DNA of 46,630 nt from contig JACQEN010000135.1 of assembly GCA_016200585.1 (NCBI GenBank), forward strand, positions 1-46,630. Direction: 5' to 3'. The position numbers and the translations under genes were made by a program. Below the pieces are notes generated by a model. The model searched no databases and had not been told where the DNA came from. It saw nothing but the letters and a program-made list of their open reading frames with translations. Below, piece by piece: positions 25,406 to 34,044 of the stretch. Numbering within the stretch: position 1 is the stretch's first letter; each line of letters begins with the position of its first letter. The DNA is from Deltaproteobacteria bacterium. Lineage in GTDB: Bacteria; Desulfobacterota; Binatia; HRBIN30.

Positions 25406-25828
25406 TCACCCGTGTGCCAGTTTTTCAGGGTGGTGGGCAAGGTACAGAGCCGTTCCGATCGAACCCGTGAAGGCGATCGTCAGATAGGGCAGCAGAAAGC
25501 CCAAAGACGGCACATCCGGTCCGGTCTGGCGATACCAGAACAAGACCAGATTCAACGGTACGTAGAAAGCGTAGGCGATCGATAACGGCACCAGCCACGA
25601 CCTTTGTTTCCAGAGTCCATAGGCATAGGACCCGACCACAAGTCCCATCAGCGGACCCAAGATCAGGTTCGACACGACGCTTTCAAAGCGCACCCCGAAA
25701 ATCACGATTCCGCCCACTGTCGGGTTGCTCATGTATTGATAGGCCTTGGTGAAGTTCGATAGCGTGAGTATCGAGTACAATACCGCCATCACGCTTAAGA
25801 ACGGACCGCGCTTGCTTGCCTCGCTCAT
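25406..25828 (-). CDS. Small integral membrane protein, unknown function
   Basis: 140 residues from ATG 25828, with AGGAGGAG upstream. Four hydrophobic segments are visible: about 11-32, 50-72 (LILGPLMGLVVGSYAYGLW), 78-97 (LVPLSIAYAFYVPLNLVLFW) and 110-130. There is no signal peptide and no conserved catalytic motif that I recognise. It faces the lipoprotein cytochrome gene (stop 25378) and is divergent from the Cys-rich secreted gene at 26041. Confidence 0.75.
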   Translation of the reverse strand: MSEASKRGPFLSVMAVLYSILTLSNFTKAYQYMSNPTVGGIVIFGVRFESVVSNLILGPLMGLVVGSYAYGLWKQRSWLVPLSIAYAFYVPLNLVLFWYRQTGPDVPSLGFLLPYLTIAFTGSIGTALYLAHHPEKLAHG

Positions 25829-26040
25829 GGCTCCTCCTGTTCGAGTGCGCTGAGCTTATTCGACTTGACCTGCCGTAGTCGAGAGAGCCGGCAGGCCGCT
25901 CCCGACGTGCAATTTGCTCCTTGCCAGTGTATGGGGCGCAGGGTACGTTGTGCGCCGATTCCGAACATCGCGGCTTGAGGAAACGATGGGTCTTGGCGCT
26001 TGGACCGGCCGCAATTCTGAATTCCAGGGGAGGTCATTGC

Positions 26041-27279
26041 ATGAGCTTTAGAACAACGAGTATCCGGGGGGCGGTGAACATACTCGCGATCATCGCCGTC
26101 GTGTCCCTGGCCGGGGCAAGACCGATGTTTGCAATCTGCGGCGACGGCATCGTGGATTTCGGCGAGCAGTGTGACGATGGCGGTACCACAGTAGGCGGCG
26201 GTTGCGACCCGACCTGCAAGCTCGACCAATCCGGTATCGCTTGCCAACGGGCCATCATCCGTGAAGCGCGAAAGCTGACTTCGACGGATGCCACCTTGCA
26301 CCAAACCTGTCTCGATCACGTCGCCAATGGGAAGCTGGCGTGCCAGGCGACTCTATGTGTGCTCAATCCGGCGAGCGGCACCCCGACGACGGTGACCGGT
26401 TCCTCGTGTGCGGTTGCGACAGACTGTTGCCCCGCCTACGACAACAAAGTGCCCACCAGCACCACCGCGGCGAAAATTACAAAAGCCGAGGACGCCTCTG
26501 CCAAGGCAATCAAGAAAGCATGTTCTCTCGATAAAGGTCCGGATACCATCAAAGGTACCGACGACGACACCTACATCGACCCGCAGACGTTCGGCTATGC
26601 CAGTAGCTGTCCGTCGGTTGCCGGATGCGACACGATCGCGACGACCGGTCTCGCCAGCCCCGGTGCGGCGAACGACTACATCGACTGCAACGCTTGCTTG
26701 GCGAGTGGGCTAACCGGCAACATCCTGCGTGTGCACTACCCGCTCGCCGCCAATTCACCCGAGGAGGTGAAGTGCCAGCGGCAGGTCGGCCTGCAGGCGC
26801 GCAAAGAGACGAGCAACTATACCACTCTTCTGTTGAAGTGCCTGGACAAGGTTTCGAACAACGCGCTTGGCTGCATAGCCGGTCAGTGCACCCTCAACCC
26901 GCTCGCACACACGCCGATTACAGTACCGTCTTCGAGCTGTTCGACGGCGTTCGATTGTTGCCCGAATTTTGACAACGTTGATGCGGCGAAGACGACCTTG
27001 ACGAGGATCGCAACCGCTCACGCTGCGGTGGTCACCGCTGTCTTGAAGGGTTGCTCTACAGCCAACGGCCCCGACGGTTTGAAGGGCACGAGCGACGACA
27101 CCTATATCGATCCGCAGGATCTTGGGTATGCGAATACCTGTACGGATCTTGGCGGTAACTGCGGCACGATCGCTACGACCGACCTGTCGATTGCCGGCGC
27201 CGACAACGACGTCACTGACTGCATCCAGTGTACGCAAGACCTCATTGGCGTTGTGCTCTCGCACGACGTAATCCGCTAA
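26041..27279 (+). CDS. Secreted Cys-rich protein with two internal repeats
   Basis: 412 residues from ATG 26041 (GGGGAGG upstream). After a signal peptide (about 1-31, ending PMFA) comes the Myxococcus-type repeat CGDGIVDFGEQCDDGG. Two homologous units of about 170 residues follow. Each opens with CQRAIIREARKLTSTDATL or CQRQVGLQARKETSNYTTL, contains a Cys-Cys site (DCCPAYDN, DCCPNFDN), then KGTDDDTYIDPQTFGYAS or KGTSDDTYIDPQDLGYAN, and closes with Asp-Cys. Cys spacing is conserved between units. The helical CxxxxxREARK starts resemble the N-terminal part of the protein at 5833. I infer a disulfide-stabilised extracellular protein; function unknown. Confidence 0.85.
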   Translation: MSFRTTSIRGAVNILAIIAVVSLAGARPMFAICGDGIVDFGEQCDDGGTTVGGGCDPTCKLDQSGIACQRAIIREARKLTSTDATLHQTCLDHVANGKLACQATLCVLNPASGTPTTVTGSSCAVATDCCPAYDNKVPTSTTAAKITKAEDASAKAIKKACSLDKGPDTIKGTDDDTYIDPQTFGYASSCPSVAGCDTIATTGLASPGAANDYIDCNACLASGLTGNILRVHYPLAANSPEEVKCQRQVGLQARKETSNYTTLLLKCLDKVSNNALGCIAGQCTLNPLAHTPITVPSSSCSTAFDCCPNFDNVDAAKTTLTRIATAHAAVVTAVLKGCSTANGPDGLKGTSDDTYIDPQDLGYANTCTDLGGNCGTIATTDLSIAGADNDVTDCIQCTQDLIGVVLSHDVIR

Positions 27280-27326
27280 GACCGCCTCGTTCAAACCAAC
27301 GGCGGTACTCTCCCGCGACCAAGAGT

Positions 27327-27361
27327 GGTTGGTCCTCGCGCCTGCAGCGCGAGGACCAACC
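27327..27361. terminator. Perfect 15-bp bidirectional terminator hairpin
   Basis: 27327-27341 and 27347-27361 are exact reverse complements with a five-base loop (CTGCA). The hairpin sits between the stop of the plus-strand secreted gene (27279) and the minus-strand thioesterase stop (27363). There is no long T tract, but stem strength and convergent placement support termination of both. Confidence 0.7.
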
Positions 27362-27362
27362 C

Positions 27363-27773
27363 TCATCCGGCGCTCGCCGCGGTCCGGAAGGCTTCCGGAA
27401 TCCGCTGCGGCCGTCCCTGCTCGTTCATCACCGCGTGCGTCGTGTGGCCGCTCGCCAGCAATGTGCCGTCGATTGCGGCGACCTCGTAGCGGATCGTCAA
27501 CCGTGCTCTGCCGACTTCACCGACACCGGCACGGATGATCAACTCGTCGTCGTAGCGCGCCGGTCTCAGGTAGCGGCAGTGCGTTTCGATGACGCCGAGG
27601 TACAGGCCCCGAGCGATGTAATCGGGAAACGGGTGGCCGAGCTTGCGGAAGAGCTCGGCTCGGCCGATCTCGAAGAATCGGAAGTAGGTGCCGTAGTAGA
27701 CGATGCGCATCGGATCGCAGTCGGCGAAGATGACGCGATACCGTGCAACCTCAGCCAGCTCGCTTGCGGACAT
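27363..27773 (-). CDS. Hotdog-fold acyl-CoA thioesterase (YbgC/FadM-like)
   Basis: 136 residues from ATG 27773. The 4HBT signature is near the N-terminus: FADCDPMRIVYYGTYFRFFE, with the first Asp and the Tyr/Glu placed as in 4-hydroxybenzoyl-CoA-type thioesterases. RYLRPARYDDELIIRAGV and LLASGHTTHAVMNEQGRPQR complete the fold. It should hydrolyse acyl-CoA or aryl-CoA thioesters in the cytoplasm; chain preference cannot be read. It is 75 bases downstream of the LLM oxidoreductase on the same strand. Confidence 0.9.
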   Translation of the reverse strand: MSASELAEVARYRVIFADCDPMRIVYYGTYFRFFEIGRAELFRKLGHPFPDYIARGLYLGVIETHCRYLRPARYDDELIIRAGVGEVGRARLTIRYEVAAIDGTLLASGHTTHAVMNEQGRPQRIPEAFRTAASAG

Positions 27774-27848
27774 TGCGCAGCGTCTTAGGCGAGCCGTTGT
27801 CGTGGATCAAGAAACCCCCGGACTCGTCCTTTGAGGAGAAGCGGCTGC

Positions 27849-28787
27849 TCACCTGTAACGCGGCAGGACGTCGGCGGCGAAGCGTTCGAAGACGTCCATG
27901 TTGTACGGTGACAGCGTCAGCACGAAATCGGTGACATCGGCGGCAACGAAGGCATCGATCTGGCGGCAAACGTCATCGGCGCTGCCGAGTAGCATCCAGT
28001 TTCGCGCTTCCTCGTCGCTGATCCCCTGGTAGAGTGCGTAGCCTTGGATGAGGGGTGCGGCGGTCGACAGATCCGCGGTGATGGCTGCCGGCACCAGGAC
28101 CTGTTTCCGGATCGCGTCACAGTCACGATTCTCGGCGTCGCAGCAGCGGCGCAGCACGGCGATGCGTTTGCGGAACACATCGGGAGATCCGAACGAGCTC
28201 CAGATGTCGGCGTGACGGGCGACGATCGGCAGCATGCGTTTTTCGCCGGCGCCGGCCACAGTGATCGGTGGGTGCGGTTGCTGCACCGGCTTGGGTTCGG
28301 CAATCGCTGCGTTGAGCTGGTAGTGCTTGCCGGCGAACGTCGCCTGGTGCTCGCTCCACAGCTTGCGGATGACGTGCAACGCTTCGTCGAGACGCTCGCA
28401 GCGCCAGCTCGCGGTGCCGAACGGAATCCCGAGCATTTGATGCTCGGGCTCGAACCAGCCGGCGCCGATGCCGAACTCGAGGCGGCCCGAGCTGATGACG
28501 TCGACGGTGGCGGCAATCTTCGCGAGAATCGCCGGATGCCGGTAGGTGTTGCCCGTCACCAGCGCTCCGATGCGGATGTGTTTGGTGTGTACGGCCAACG
28601 CCGCCAGGCAACTCCAGCCTTCGAGACAGGGATCGAACGGGTCGAGCATGACGGCTTGGAAGTGATCGTAGGTCCACGCCGCGTCGTACCCGAGTGCCTC
28701 CGCCCGTTGCCAGATCGCGACGATCTCCTCCCAGCGTGCGAACTGCTGGCCGGTCTGAATCCCGAAGCGGATGCGACGCTCTGTCAT
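27849..28787 (-). CDS. LLM-class flavin/F420-dependent oxidoreductase
   Basis: 312 residues from ATG 28787, overlapping the acyltransferase stop by four bases (ATGA). The luciferase-like barrel shows FGIQTGQQFARWEEI, GYDAAWTYDHFQ, HIRIGALVTGNTYRHPAILA, TVDVISSGRLEFGIGAGWFE and PPITVAGAGEKRMLPIVARH. These match F420-dependent LLM enzymes (TIGR03560-like) more than flavin monooxygenases, but the cofactor is an inference. The substrate is unknown. Translational coupling to a lipid acyltransferase hints at lipid or ketone chemistry. Confidence 0.9.
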   Translation of the reverse strand: MTERRIRFGIQTGQQFARWEEIVAIWQRAEALGYDAAWTYDHFQAVMLDPFDPCLEGWSCLAALAVHTKHIRIGALVTGNTYRHPAILAKIAATVDVISSGRLEFGIGAGWFEPEHQMLGIPFGTASWRCERLDEALHVIRKLWSEHQATFAGKHYQLNAAIAEPKPVQQPHPPITVAGAGEKRMLPIVARHADIWSSFGSPDVFRKRIAVLRRCCDAENRDCDAIRKQVLVPAAITADLSTAAPLIQGYALYQGISDEEARNWMLLGSADDVCRQIDAFVAADVTDFVLTLSPYNMDVFERFAADVLPRYR

Positions 28788-29647
28788 TCGGCGTTCCGCG
28801 AACGTTGCTTGATTCGCCTCGACCCCCGACGGTGTGTCATTGCCGGCGGTGAGTCGTCGTAGGAATCGTAGAAGATGCTGTGCCGACGTCGTACGGTGTC
28901 GTCGATGAGCTGCTGGACCCGGCTGCGCACCATCTCGTTGAGACCATCGACGTACGCCTGATCATCGGCCAGCGCCGCCGTTCCAGGCAGTCGAATCGGC
29001 TCTCCGAAACGGATGTAGAGTTGCGTCGGCAAGGGCAGTGCGAAGAGAACCCAAGGGAAGAGGGGGAGGGTCAGGGCGCGTGCCAGGCGCGGCAGGTTGG
29101 CGAGCATGACGTGCGCTTCTTCGGTGCCGACAACGGCCAGGGGAACGATCGGCGAGCGCGTGCGCAAGGCAACCTTGATGTAGCCGCCGCGTCCGGCTGC
29201 GAAACCGCGATGCGGCAGGACCCGATACCGCTGGGTCGCGTACGGCCGCTCCATGTCGCGTGCACCGCCGGGAAACAACAGCACCAGGTTGCCGGCCCGC
29301 AGCGCTGCTGCCAGTGTCTCGGGCTTGCCGATGATAGCACCGTTGCGGCGCAGGAACGTCTCGACCGCGGCGAGACGCCCGAAGAGATGGTCGCCGACGG
29401 CCCGCGCGGAACGTCCGCTGGCGTCGCGTACGGCGACCAGCGTGCACGCTGCATCGTACGGAATGACGCCGGAGTGACAGCCGACGATCAGCGCGCGTCC
29501 TTTCGGCAAGTGCTCGGCGCCGATGACGCGTGGCCGGAAGTAACGCCACAGCACGGCACGCACCAGGTCGAGCCAGCGTCCCGCGGTTTCGGCATCAAAG
29601 CCATCGTTTGCTTCGCGCCCCACGGCATACCTTTGCCGCAGATCCAC
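28784..29647 (-). CDS. Lysophospholipid acyltransferase-family protein (PlsC/MGAT-like)
   Basis: 287 residues from GTG 29647. The acyltransferase motifs are VGCHSGVIPYDAAC (His and Asp of the active site, spaced as in DGAT/MGAT-like members), FLRRNGAIIGKPET, LLLFPGGARDME (PGG substrate loop) and SPIVPLAVVGTEEAH. It transfers an acyl group from acyl-CoA or acyl-ACP to a glycerolipid-type acceptor at the inner face of the membrane; the exact acceptor is not evident. It is first of a two-gene overlap with the LLM oxidoreductase. An alternative start further in is possible. Confidence 0.88.
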   Translation of the reverse strand: MDLRQRYAVGREANDGFDAETAGRWLDLVRAVLWRYFRPRVIGAEHLPKGRALIVGCHSGVIPYDAACTLVAVRDASGRSARAVGDHLFGRLAAVETFLRRNGAIIGKPETLAAALRAGNLVLLFPGGARDMERPYATQRYRVLPHRGFAAGRGGYIKVALRTRSPIVPLAVVGTEEAHVMLANLPRLARALTLPLFPWVLFALPLPTQLYIRFGEPIRLPGTAALADDQAYVDGLNEMVRSRVQQLIDDTVRRRHSIFYDSYDDSPPAMTHRRGSRRIKQRSRNAE

Positions 29648-29695
29648 CGTTGAACCAAGACCACGGCAGAGTACGGACCGTGGGCGTGTTGGCTC

Positions 29696-29735
29696 GCGGA
29701 CTTCACACTTACTGTCCGAGGCCCTGCCGCGCTAG
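29696..29735. repeat. 40-bp dispersed repeat, copy 1
   Basis: Matches 33981-34020 at 37 of 40 positions in the same orientation. It contains the TAG stop (29732-29734) of the TonB-dependent receptor and runs into its 3' flank. Both copies lie at the 3' side of minus-strand genes. Confidence 0.75.
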
Positions 29736-31840
29736 AAGTGGAAGCGTAGCCCGCCGTGCACCAGCAATGGGCTGCCGATCTGTTTGATGCCGCCTCCGTG
29801 GTCGACCGTGTATTCATGATCCAACAGGTTTTCCCCGGCAAGGAAGACTTCGCCGTTCCAGAAGGGGAGCTGCCGCGCCAGCGTGGCGTTCAAGATGTAG
29901 TAGCTGCCTTGCTTGTCCATGTGCTCCTGATCTTCGAATTGATCGTCGATGAAGCGTCCTTCGAGTCGCGCCGTGATGATTTTGGGATTCCGGTATTCGA
30001 TCGCTACGGTCGCCGCATGCGGCGGGATCTGGGCCAATTGGAACCCTTCCAGATGCTTGTCTGCGGGCGCGGTGTGGACGAGGGTTCCGTCGGCCAGCAG
30101 ATAGCTCGCCGACAGCAATAGGTCGGGCAGCGGTTCGTAGATTGCCTCGACCTCTGCACCGAAGGTGCGCGCCAGTCCCTGGTTGCTACGCTTGCGTTCC
30201 GTCGCGTTGCCCATGGCGTCGAAGGCGGTGTCGACGCTCTCGATCGGATTGTCCACTTCGTTCCAAAAGCCGGTGGCGCGCAAGTCGACGTTTTCCAGAA
30301 CCGGCAGATCGACGCCGGCTTCGGCGCCGTTGAGGCGTTCGGGAGACAGCTTCGGATTGGCCAGTAACTTCAGGTCTTCCACCTGGCTCTGCCGATAGAG
30401 CTCCGCCAAGGTTGGAGCGCGAAAGGCTCGATAGGCGGCGGCGCGCAGATGCAGCCAGTCGGAGGCGCGGTAGAGCACGCTCAGGCGCGGATTGAAGGCG
30501 GCGCGTGTCTGGCTTTGGAATCTGCTGTTGATAGCGGTGGTGACACCCATGTCATCGGTTTGCGTACCGTTCTGCGTGCCCTCGTAGTTGGTCCACAGAT
30601 CGGCGCGCCCACTCAGTGCGATCTCCAGGCGCGGCATCGGAGTGTAAATGCCTTGGAGAAAAAATCCGGCGAAGAACTGTTTGCCGTCGCTCCGCCGTTG
30701 GCCGGTCGACATGCCGGTGTCGGGATCGAAGCTATGGTCGCGGCTTTGCCCGTCGATCCAATGAAGATCGACACCGGAGCTGATGAGGAGCGGTTCGAGC
30801 ATGCGCCGCGACCACACCAGCGATGCGCCAAGGTCGGTGGACGGCACGGTTTGCTTGAGAGCGAGACTTTCGCTGGTCCGCGCTTCGTTGGCTTCGGAAA
30901 AGTTGATGTGGAAGCTCTGCAGGTTCGAGAAAACCATGGCCTGCCACTCGCTGCCGTCATCCGTATGCAGTGTGCCGCTGAGATCGATCAAGCCGGCGCC
31001 GGCACCGACGGTTCGTAGATGGGTGCCGTAGTTGTAGGCCTGGTCGAAATATTGTCCGTGCAACGCCACCGAAGCCGTATCGCTGAAGCGGTAGCTGACG
31101 CGCCCGTTGAAAACTTCGGAGCGCGAGCTTGCATCCTTGTCGATCGGTCCGCGCTCGTCATGCGCCACGACGGGGAATCCGTCGAGATTGAAGAAATTCC
31201 CTTCGAGGCCGATCGTAAGCTTGTCCTTTCGGCCGCTGAGCGAGAGGTAGTCGTCGGTGAGTCCGTTGGTTCCGTAGCTGGCCTTGAGGGCGGCTCCGGT
31301 TTCGCTCGGCTTGCGGGTGATGATGTTGATCACGCCCGCCATCGCGTAGTTGCCCCACAAGCTGGCACCGCTGCCGCGTACGACTTCGATGTGATCGATG
31401 CTTTCTTGCGGAACCTTTCCCCAGAACACCTGACCGTCGAATGGACTGATGATCGGGACGCCATCGACCATCACCAACGCCCGGCTGGCACCGGCCGGCC
31501 CGATGTTGCGCAGGGTGACGCCCTGAGCCTCGGTGTCGAGGCCCGGTGGTGTCACCAAGCTACTCGAACGGCGATAGAGGCTGAAGCCGGGGATGGTTCG
31601 CAGGATATCGTCGATGGTAATGTCGGCTGAGGTTTGCACCGCGTCGTGGTCGAGCACGGTGGCGCTCGCCGGCGCTTGTTCTTGGCTGAGGTCGCTGCGC
31701 GTCGCGGTGACGACAATCGGCTCCAAACGGACTTCGAGGCTAGGGGCGCTGCTCTCAGCGAAACACGCGGCGGCCGAAGCAATCACAACCCCCCCCACCC
31801 AGCCGAACACACTGCCGTGCGATTGCTTCACCCGCGTCAT
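29732..31840 (-). CDS. TonB-dependent outer-membrane receptor
   Basis: 702 residues from ATG 31840 (GGGGGAT upstream; the open frame extends to 31921). A signal peptide is followed by a TonB box-like stretch (EPIVVTATRS). The plug domain shows DITIDDILRTIPGFSL, RALVMVDGVPIISPFDG and IEVVRGSGASLWGNYAMAGV. The beta-barrel ends in GGLRFHF with a terminal Phe, as outer-membrane barrels require. It imports a scarce ligand such as a siderophore, cobalamin or carbohydrate; the sequence does not tell which, and no ABC transporter or ExbBD genes are nearby. Confidence 0.95.
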   Translation of the reverse strand: MTRVKQSHGSVFGWVGGVVIASAAACFAESSAPSLEVRLEPIVVTATRSDLSQEQAPASATVLDHDAVQTSADITIDDILRTIPGFSLYRRSSSLVTPPGLDTEAQGVTLRNIGPAGASRALVMVDGVPIISPFDGQVFWGKVPQESIDHIEVVRGSGASLWGNYAMAGVINIITRKPSETGAALKASYGTNGLTDDYLSLSGRKDKLTIGLEGNFFNLDGFPVVAHDERGPIDKDASSRSEVFNGRVSYRFSDTASVALHGQYFDQAYNYGTHLRTVGAGAGLIDLSGTLHTDDGSEWQAMVFSNLQSFHINFSEANEARTSESLALKQTVPSTDLGASLVWSRRMLEPLLISSGVDLHWIDGQSRDHSFDPDTGMSTGQRRSDGKQFFAGFFLQGIYTPMPRLEIALSGRADLWTNYEGTQNGTQTDDMGVTTAINSRFQSQTRAAFNPRLSVLYRASDWLHLRAAAYRAFRAPTLAELYRQSQVEDLKLLANPKLSPERLNGAEAGVDLPVLENVDLRATGFWNEVDNPIESVDTAFDAMGNATERKRSNQGLARTFGAEVEAIYEPLPDLLLSASYLLADGTLVHTAPADKHLEGFQLAQIPPHAATVAIEYRNPKIITARLEGRFIDDQFEDQEHMDKQGSYYILNATLARQLPFWNGEVFLAGENLLDHEYTVDHGGGIKQIGSPLLVHGGLRFHF

Positions 31841-31978
31841 ACGATCCCCCTGTTTGGACCCGCGACCCCGCACCGCAAGCGCGTCCCAATTGCCAATCAA
31901 TAGCGGGCATCGGTAAGGCAAACCGGATTACGTGTCAATAAATCGGGTCTTCATGCGCGTGAGTAGCTTCCCTTCCGT

Positions 31979-32392
31979 TCAGGGGTAAAGCACGCTGACG
32001 TTTAGTCGATGTTTGAGTAGATCGAAGTCCGTACGATTCGTAGTGACGACGATGGCCCCTTGCCGGCGCGCGCTTAGCGCAATCAGGGCGTCGTTCTGGA
32101 ATTCTCGACGCTTGTTGACTTCCCAACCTTGACGATCGCCTATTTCACGGACGAGTTTGCCAGCTTCCCACCAATCGAGCGACGTTGGCTCCCAGACGAT
32201 TCGGGCAAGGCGGAACAACTCCTCGATTCGTTGCCGTGCTGCCGGACCGCGTGCCCCTCGCCTCAACTCGGATAGGACCACCGCAGAGTGCCGTACTACG
32301 AACCCCTTTCGGACATCGGATAGTAGGGCATCGTAAAGCCCCGCTTCCCAGTGCCCGATGTAGACCCCCGAATCCAGGATGGCCCAGTGCAA
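31979..32392 (-). CDS. PIN-domain toxin (VapC-like)
   Basis: 137 residues from TTG 32392, one base after the antitoxin stop. PIN-domain acidic positions are visible: Asp in AILDSGVYIGHW, Glu in VVLSELRRG, Asp in FQNDALIALSARR and Asp in TTNRTDFDLL. These coordinate the metal for RNA cleavage. VapC toxins cut tRNA or rRNA when freed from their antitoxin. The TTG start is weak, but the close spacing to the antitoxin implies translational coupling. Confidence 0.88.
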   Translation of the reverse strand: MHWAILDSGVYIGHWEAGLYDALLSDVRKGFVVRHSAVVLSELRRGARGPAARQRIEELFRLARIVWEPTSLDWWEAGKLVREIGDRQGWEVNKRREFQNDALIALSARRQGAIVVTTNRTDFDLLKHRLNVSVLYP

Positions 32393-32393
32393 G

Positions 32394-32597
32394 TTACGCA
32401 GCCTCGATGCTGCCGGTTCTCAAGCTGCGGCGCGTGCGGTTCATGAAGCGCCAGAACTCTTCCATTTCCGCGACGCGCTCCAGCGAAGCTCGGATCGCCT
32501 CAGCGTCCGTCGCCGCCCCAAGCGCCTTACGAGCACGACGAACCACGTTTTCATCGACGAAGAATGCCTTGCGCTTGAGATTCGAGCGTGTTGCCAT
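32394..32597 (-). CDS. Antitoxin partner of the PIN toxin
   Basis: 67 residues from ATG 32597, with GGAGG upstream; a longer upstream frame is Arg-rich and spurious. The N-terminus KRKAFFVDENVVRRARKALG resembles ribbon-helix-helix-type VapB proteins. The C-terminal half (ERVAEMEEFWRFM) would be the toxin-binding tail. It ends one base before the toxin start, the usual antitoxin-toxin order. It probably represses its own promoter in the 188-base region up to 32785. Confidence 0.8.
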   Translation of the reverse strand: MATRSNLKRKAFFVDENVVRRARKALGAATDAEAIRASLERVAEMEEFWRFMNRTRRSLRTGSIEAA

Positions 32598-32785
32598 TAC
32601 GATCCTCCACGAACAGGCATACACTCTAGACGATCTGGACATACGTAACAATCCGGAGCTCGGTAGCATGACGGTGGGCAGTTGCGAAGCTAGCCTCCGG
32701 GCGTCGTCGGCTCTACCCAAGTGCGACGACTTTTTCCTGCAAAACCGAGCGACGACGTGATAGAAGACGGACGATTGAGGAACCA

Positions 32786-33907
32786 ATGATTGCGCCTGCA
32801 CTCGCCGACCTTGCGGAGATCGGCTCGAATGATCTGCCGCTTGCTGGTTGGACCGACTGGCTGCTGACCCTGTTTGGCGCCGGTCTCGACGACGCGGCGT
32901 TGCAGGCGATGCGCATCGTCGTCGATCGCTTCGTGATGCCCGAGCCCGACGCTGTCGACTCGCTGCGCCAGTCGGCCGCGCCTTTTGTTTCCGGCCAGCT
33001 CTGGGACGATCCGCGCAGCTACTTCTCCTTCGTCGATGCGCCCGCCGAGCGCAGGTCGCCGCGTTCGGTGATGAGCCGTTACGGCGGCACGCGCAAGAGA
33101 GGTGTGGTCGCCACCCAGAGATTCGAAACCGGTTACAAGCCGTACGACGCCGCAGACAGCTCGTCGGCCGACGAGCTGTGCTTCGAGCATTGGACCCACG
33201 AGCTCGATCCGCCACGCGCGACCGTCGTCGCCTTGCACGGATTCAGCATGGGCTATCCGCGCATCGACGCCTTCGCGATGTTCGCTGCGGCGATCTTCGA
33301 GGCCGGCTACGACGTGGCGCTGGTCACCTTGCCCTTCCACGGCGCCCGTACGCCTGCCGATGCGCGTTTCTCGGGTGAGCGTTTCGCCGTGCCGCATGTG
33401 GCGCAGCTCAACGAAGCGGTGCGCCAGGCAATCTTCGAGATCGACATGCTGATCACCTGGTTGCACCAGCATTCCGGGGCGCCGGTCGGTCTGCTCGGGC
33501 TCAGCCTCGGCGGTTACCTGTCGGCCTTGATGGCCGGCTTGCGCGACGACCTCGCCTTCGTCGTCCCTATGGTGCCGCCCGTGTGCATGGGCGATCTTGC
33601 CTGGCGTTTCTTCACGCGCAGCCGCGTGCAACGCGACGCCGGTGCGGCCGTGTTTTCGCGCGACGAGTTGCGCTCGGCGTTCCGCGTCCATTCCCCGCTG
33701 ACCTACGAATGCCGCGTCGCCGCCGAACGCTTGTTCATCCTTGCCGGCCGCGGCGATCGCATCGTGCCCCCGGATCATCCGCATCAACTCTGGAAACACT
33801 GGGGCAAGTCGAAGATCCATTGGTTCGCCGGCAGTCACCTGGCGCCCTTCCGGCGGTCGGCGTTGCAGGCGGCAATCCTGGAGCACTTCGATGCTTGCGT
33901 CGACTAG
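32786..33907 (+). CDS. Alpha/beta hydrolase (ABHD18/DUF2048-like)
   Basis: 373 residues from ATG 32786. A helical N-terminal third is followed by the hydrolase core: ATVVALHGFSMGYPRID, VALVTLPFHGARTPADARF, the nucleophile elbow GLLGLSLGGYLSALMAGL (Ser of GLSLGG), LFILAGRGDRIVPPDH (Asp) and the late His in FAGSHLAPFRR. This order gives a Ser-Asp-His triad. The family layout is like ABHD18-type hydrolases of unknown substrate. A large antisense frame covers the gene and is a shadow. Confidence 0.88.
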   Translation: MIAPALADLAEIGSNDLPLAGWTDWLLTLFGAGLDDAALQAMRIVVDRFVMPEPDAVDSLRQSAAPFVSGQLWDDPRSYFSFVDAPAERRSPRSVMSRYGGTRKRGVVATQRFETGYKPYDAADSSSADELCFEHWTHELDPPRATVVALHGFSMGYPRIDAFAMFAAAIFEAGYDVALVTLPFHGARTPADARFSGERFAVPHVAQLNEAVRQAIFEIDMLITWLHQHSGAPVGLLGLSLGGYLSALMAGLRDDLAFVVPMVPPVCMGDLAWRFFTRSRVQRDAGAAVFSRDELRSAFRVHSPLTYECRVAAERLFILAGRGDRIVPPDHPHQLWKHWGKSKIHWFAGSHLAPFRRSALQAAILEHFDACVD

Positions 33908-33980
33908 GCTTCCTGAAGGGTAGCACATGTTGCACATGACTCGAGTTTTCGAAGGCAGCCCGGGAGCGAGCCAACGGCGA

Positions 33981-34020
33981 GCGGACTTCACACTTACGGT
34001 TCGAGGCCCTGCCTCGCTAG
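33981..34020. repeat. 40-bp dispersed repeat, copy 2
   Basis: Matches 29696-29735 at 37 of 40 positions. It lies 24 bases beyond the stop of the minus-strand radical SAM gene (34045), between convergent genes. Within it GAGGC and GCCTC flank AGG, a short hairpin that could aid termination. Confidence 0.75.
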
Positions 34021-34044
34021 ATGTCCGCCCGCGCTGCGGCGACG

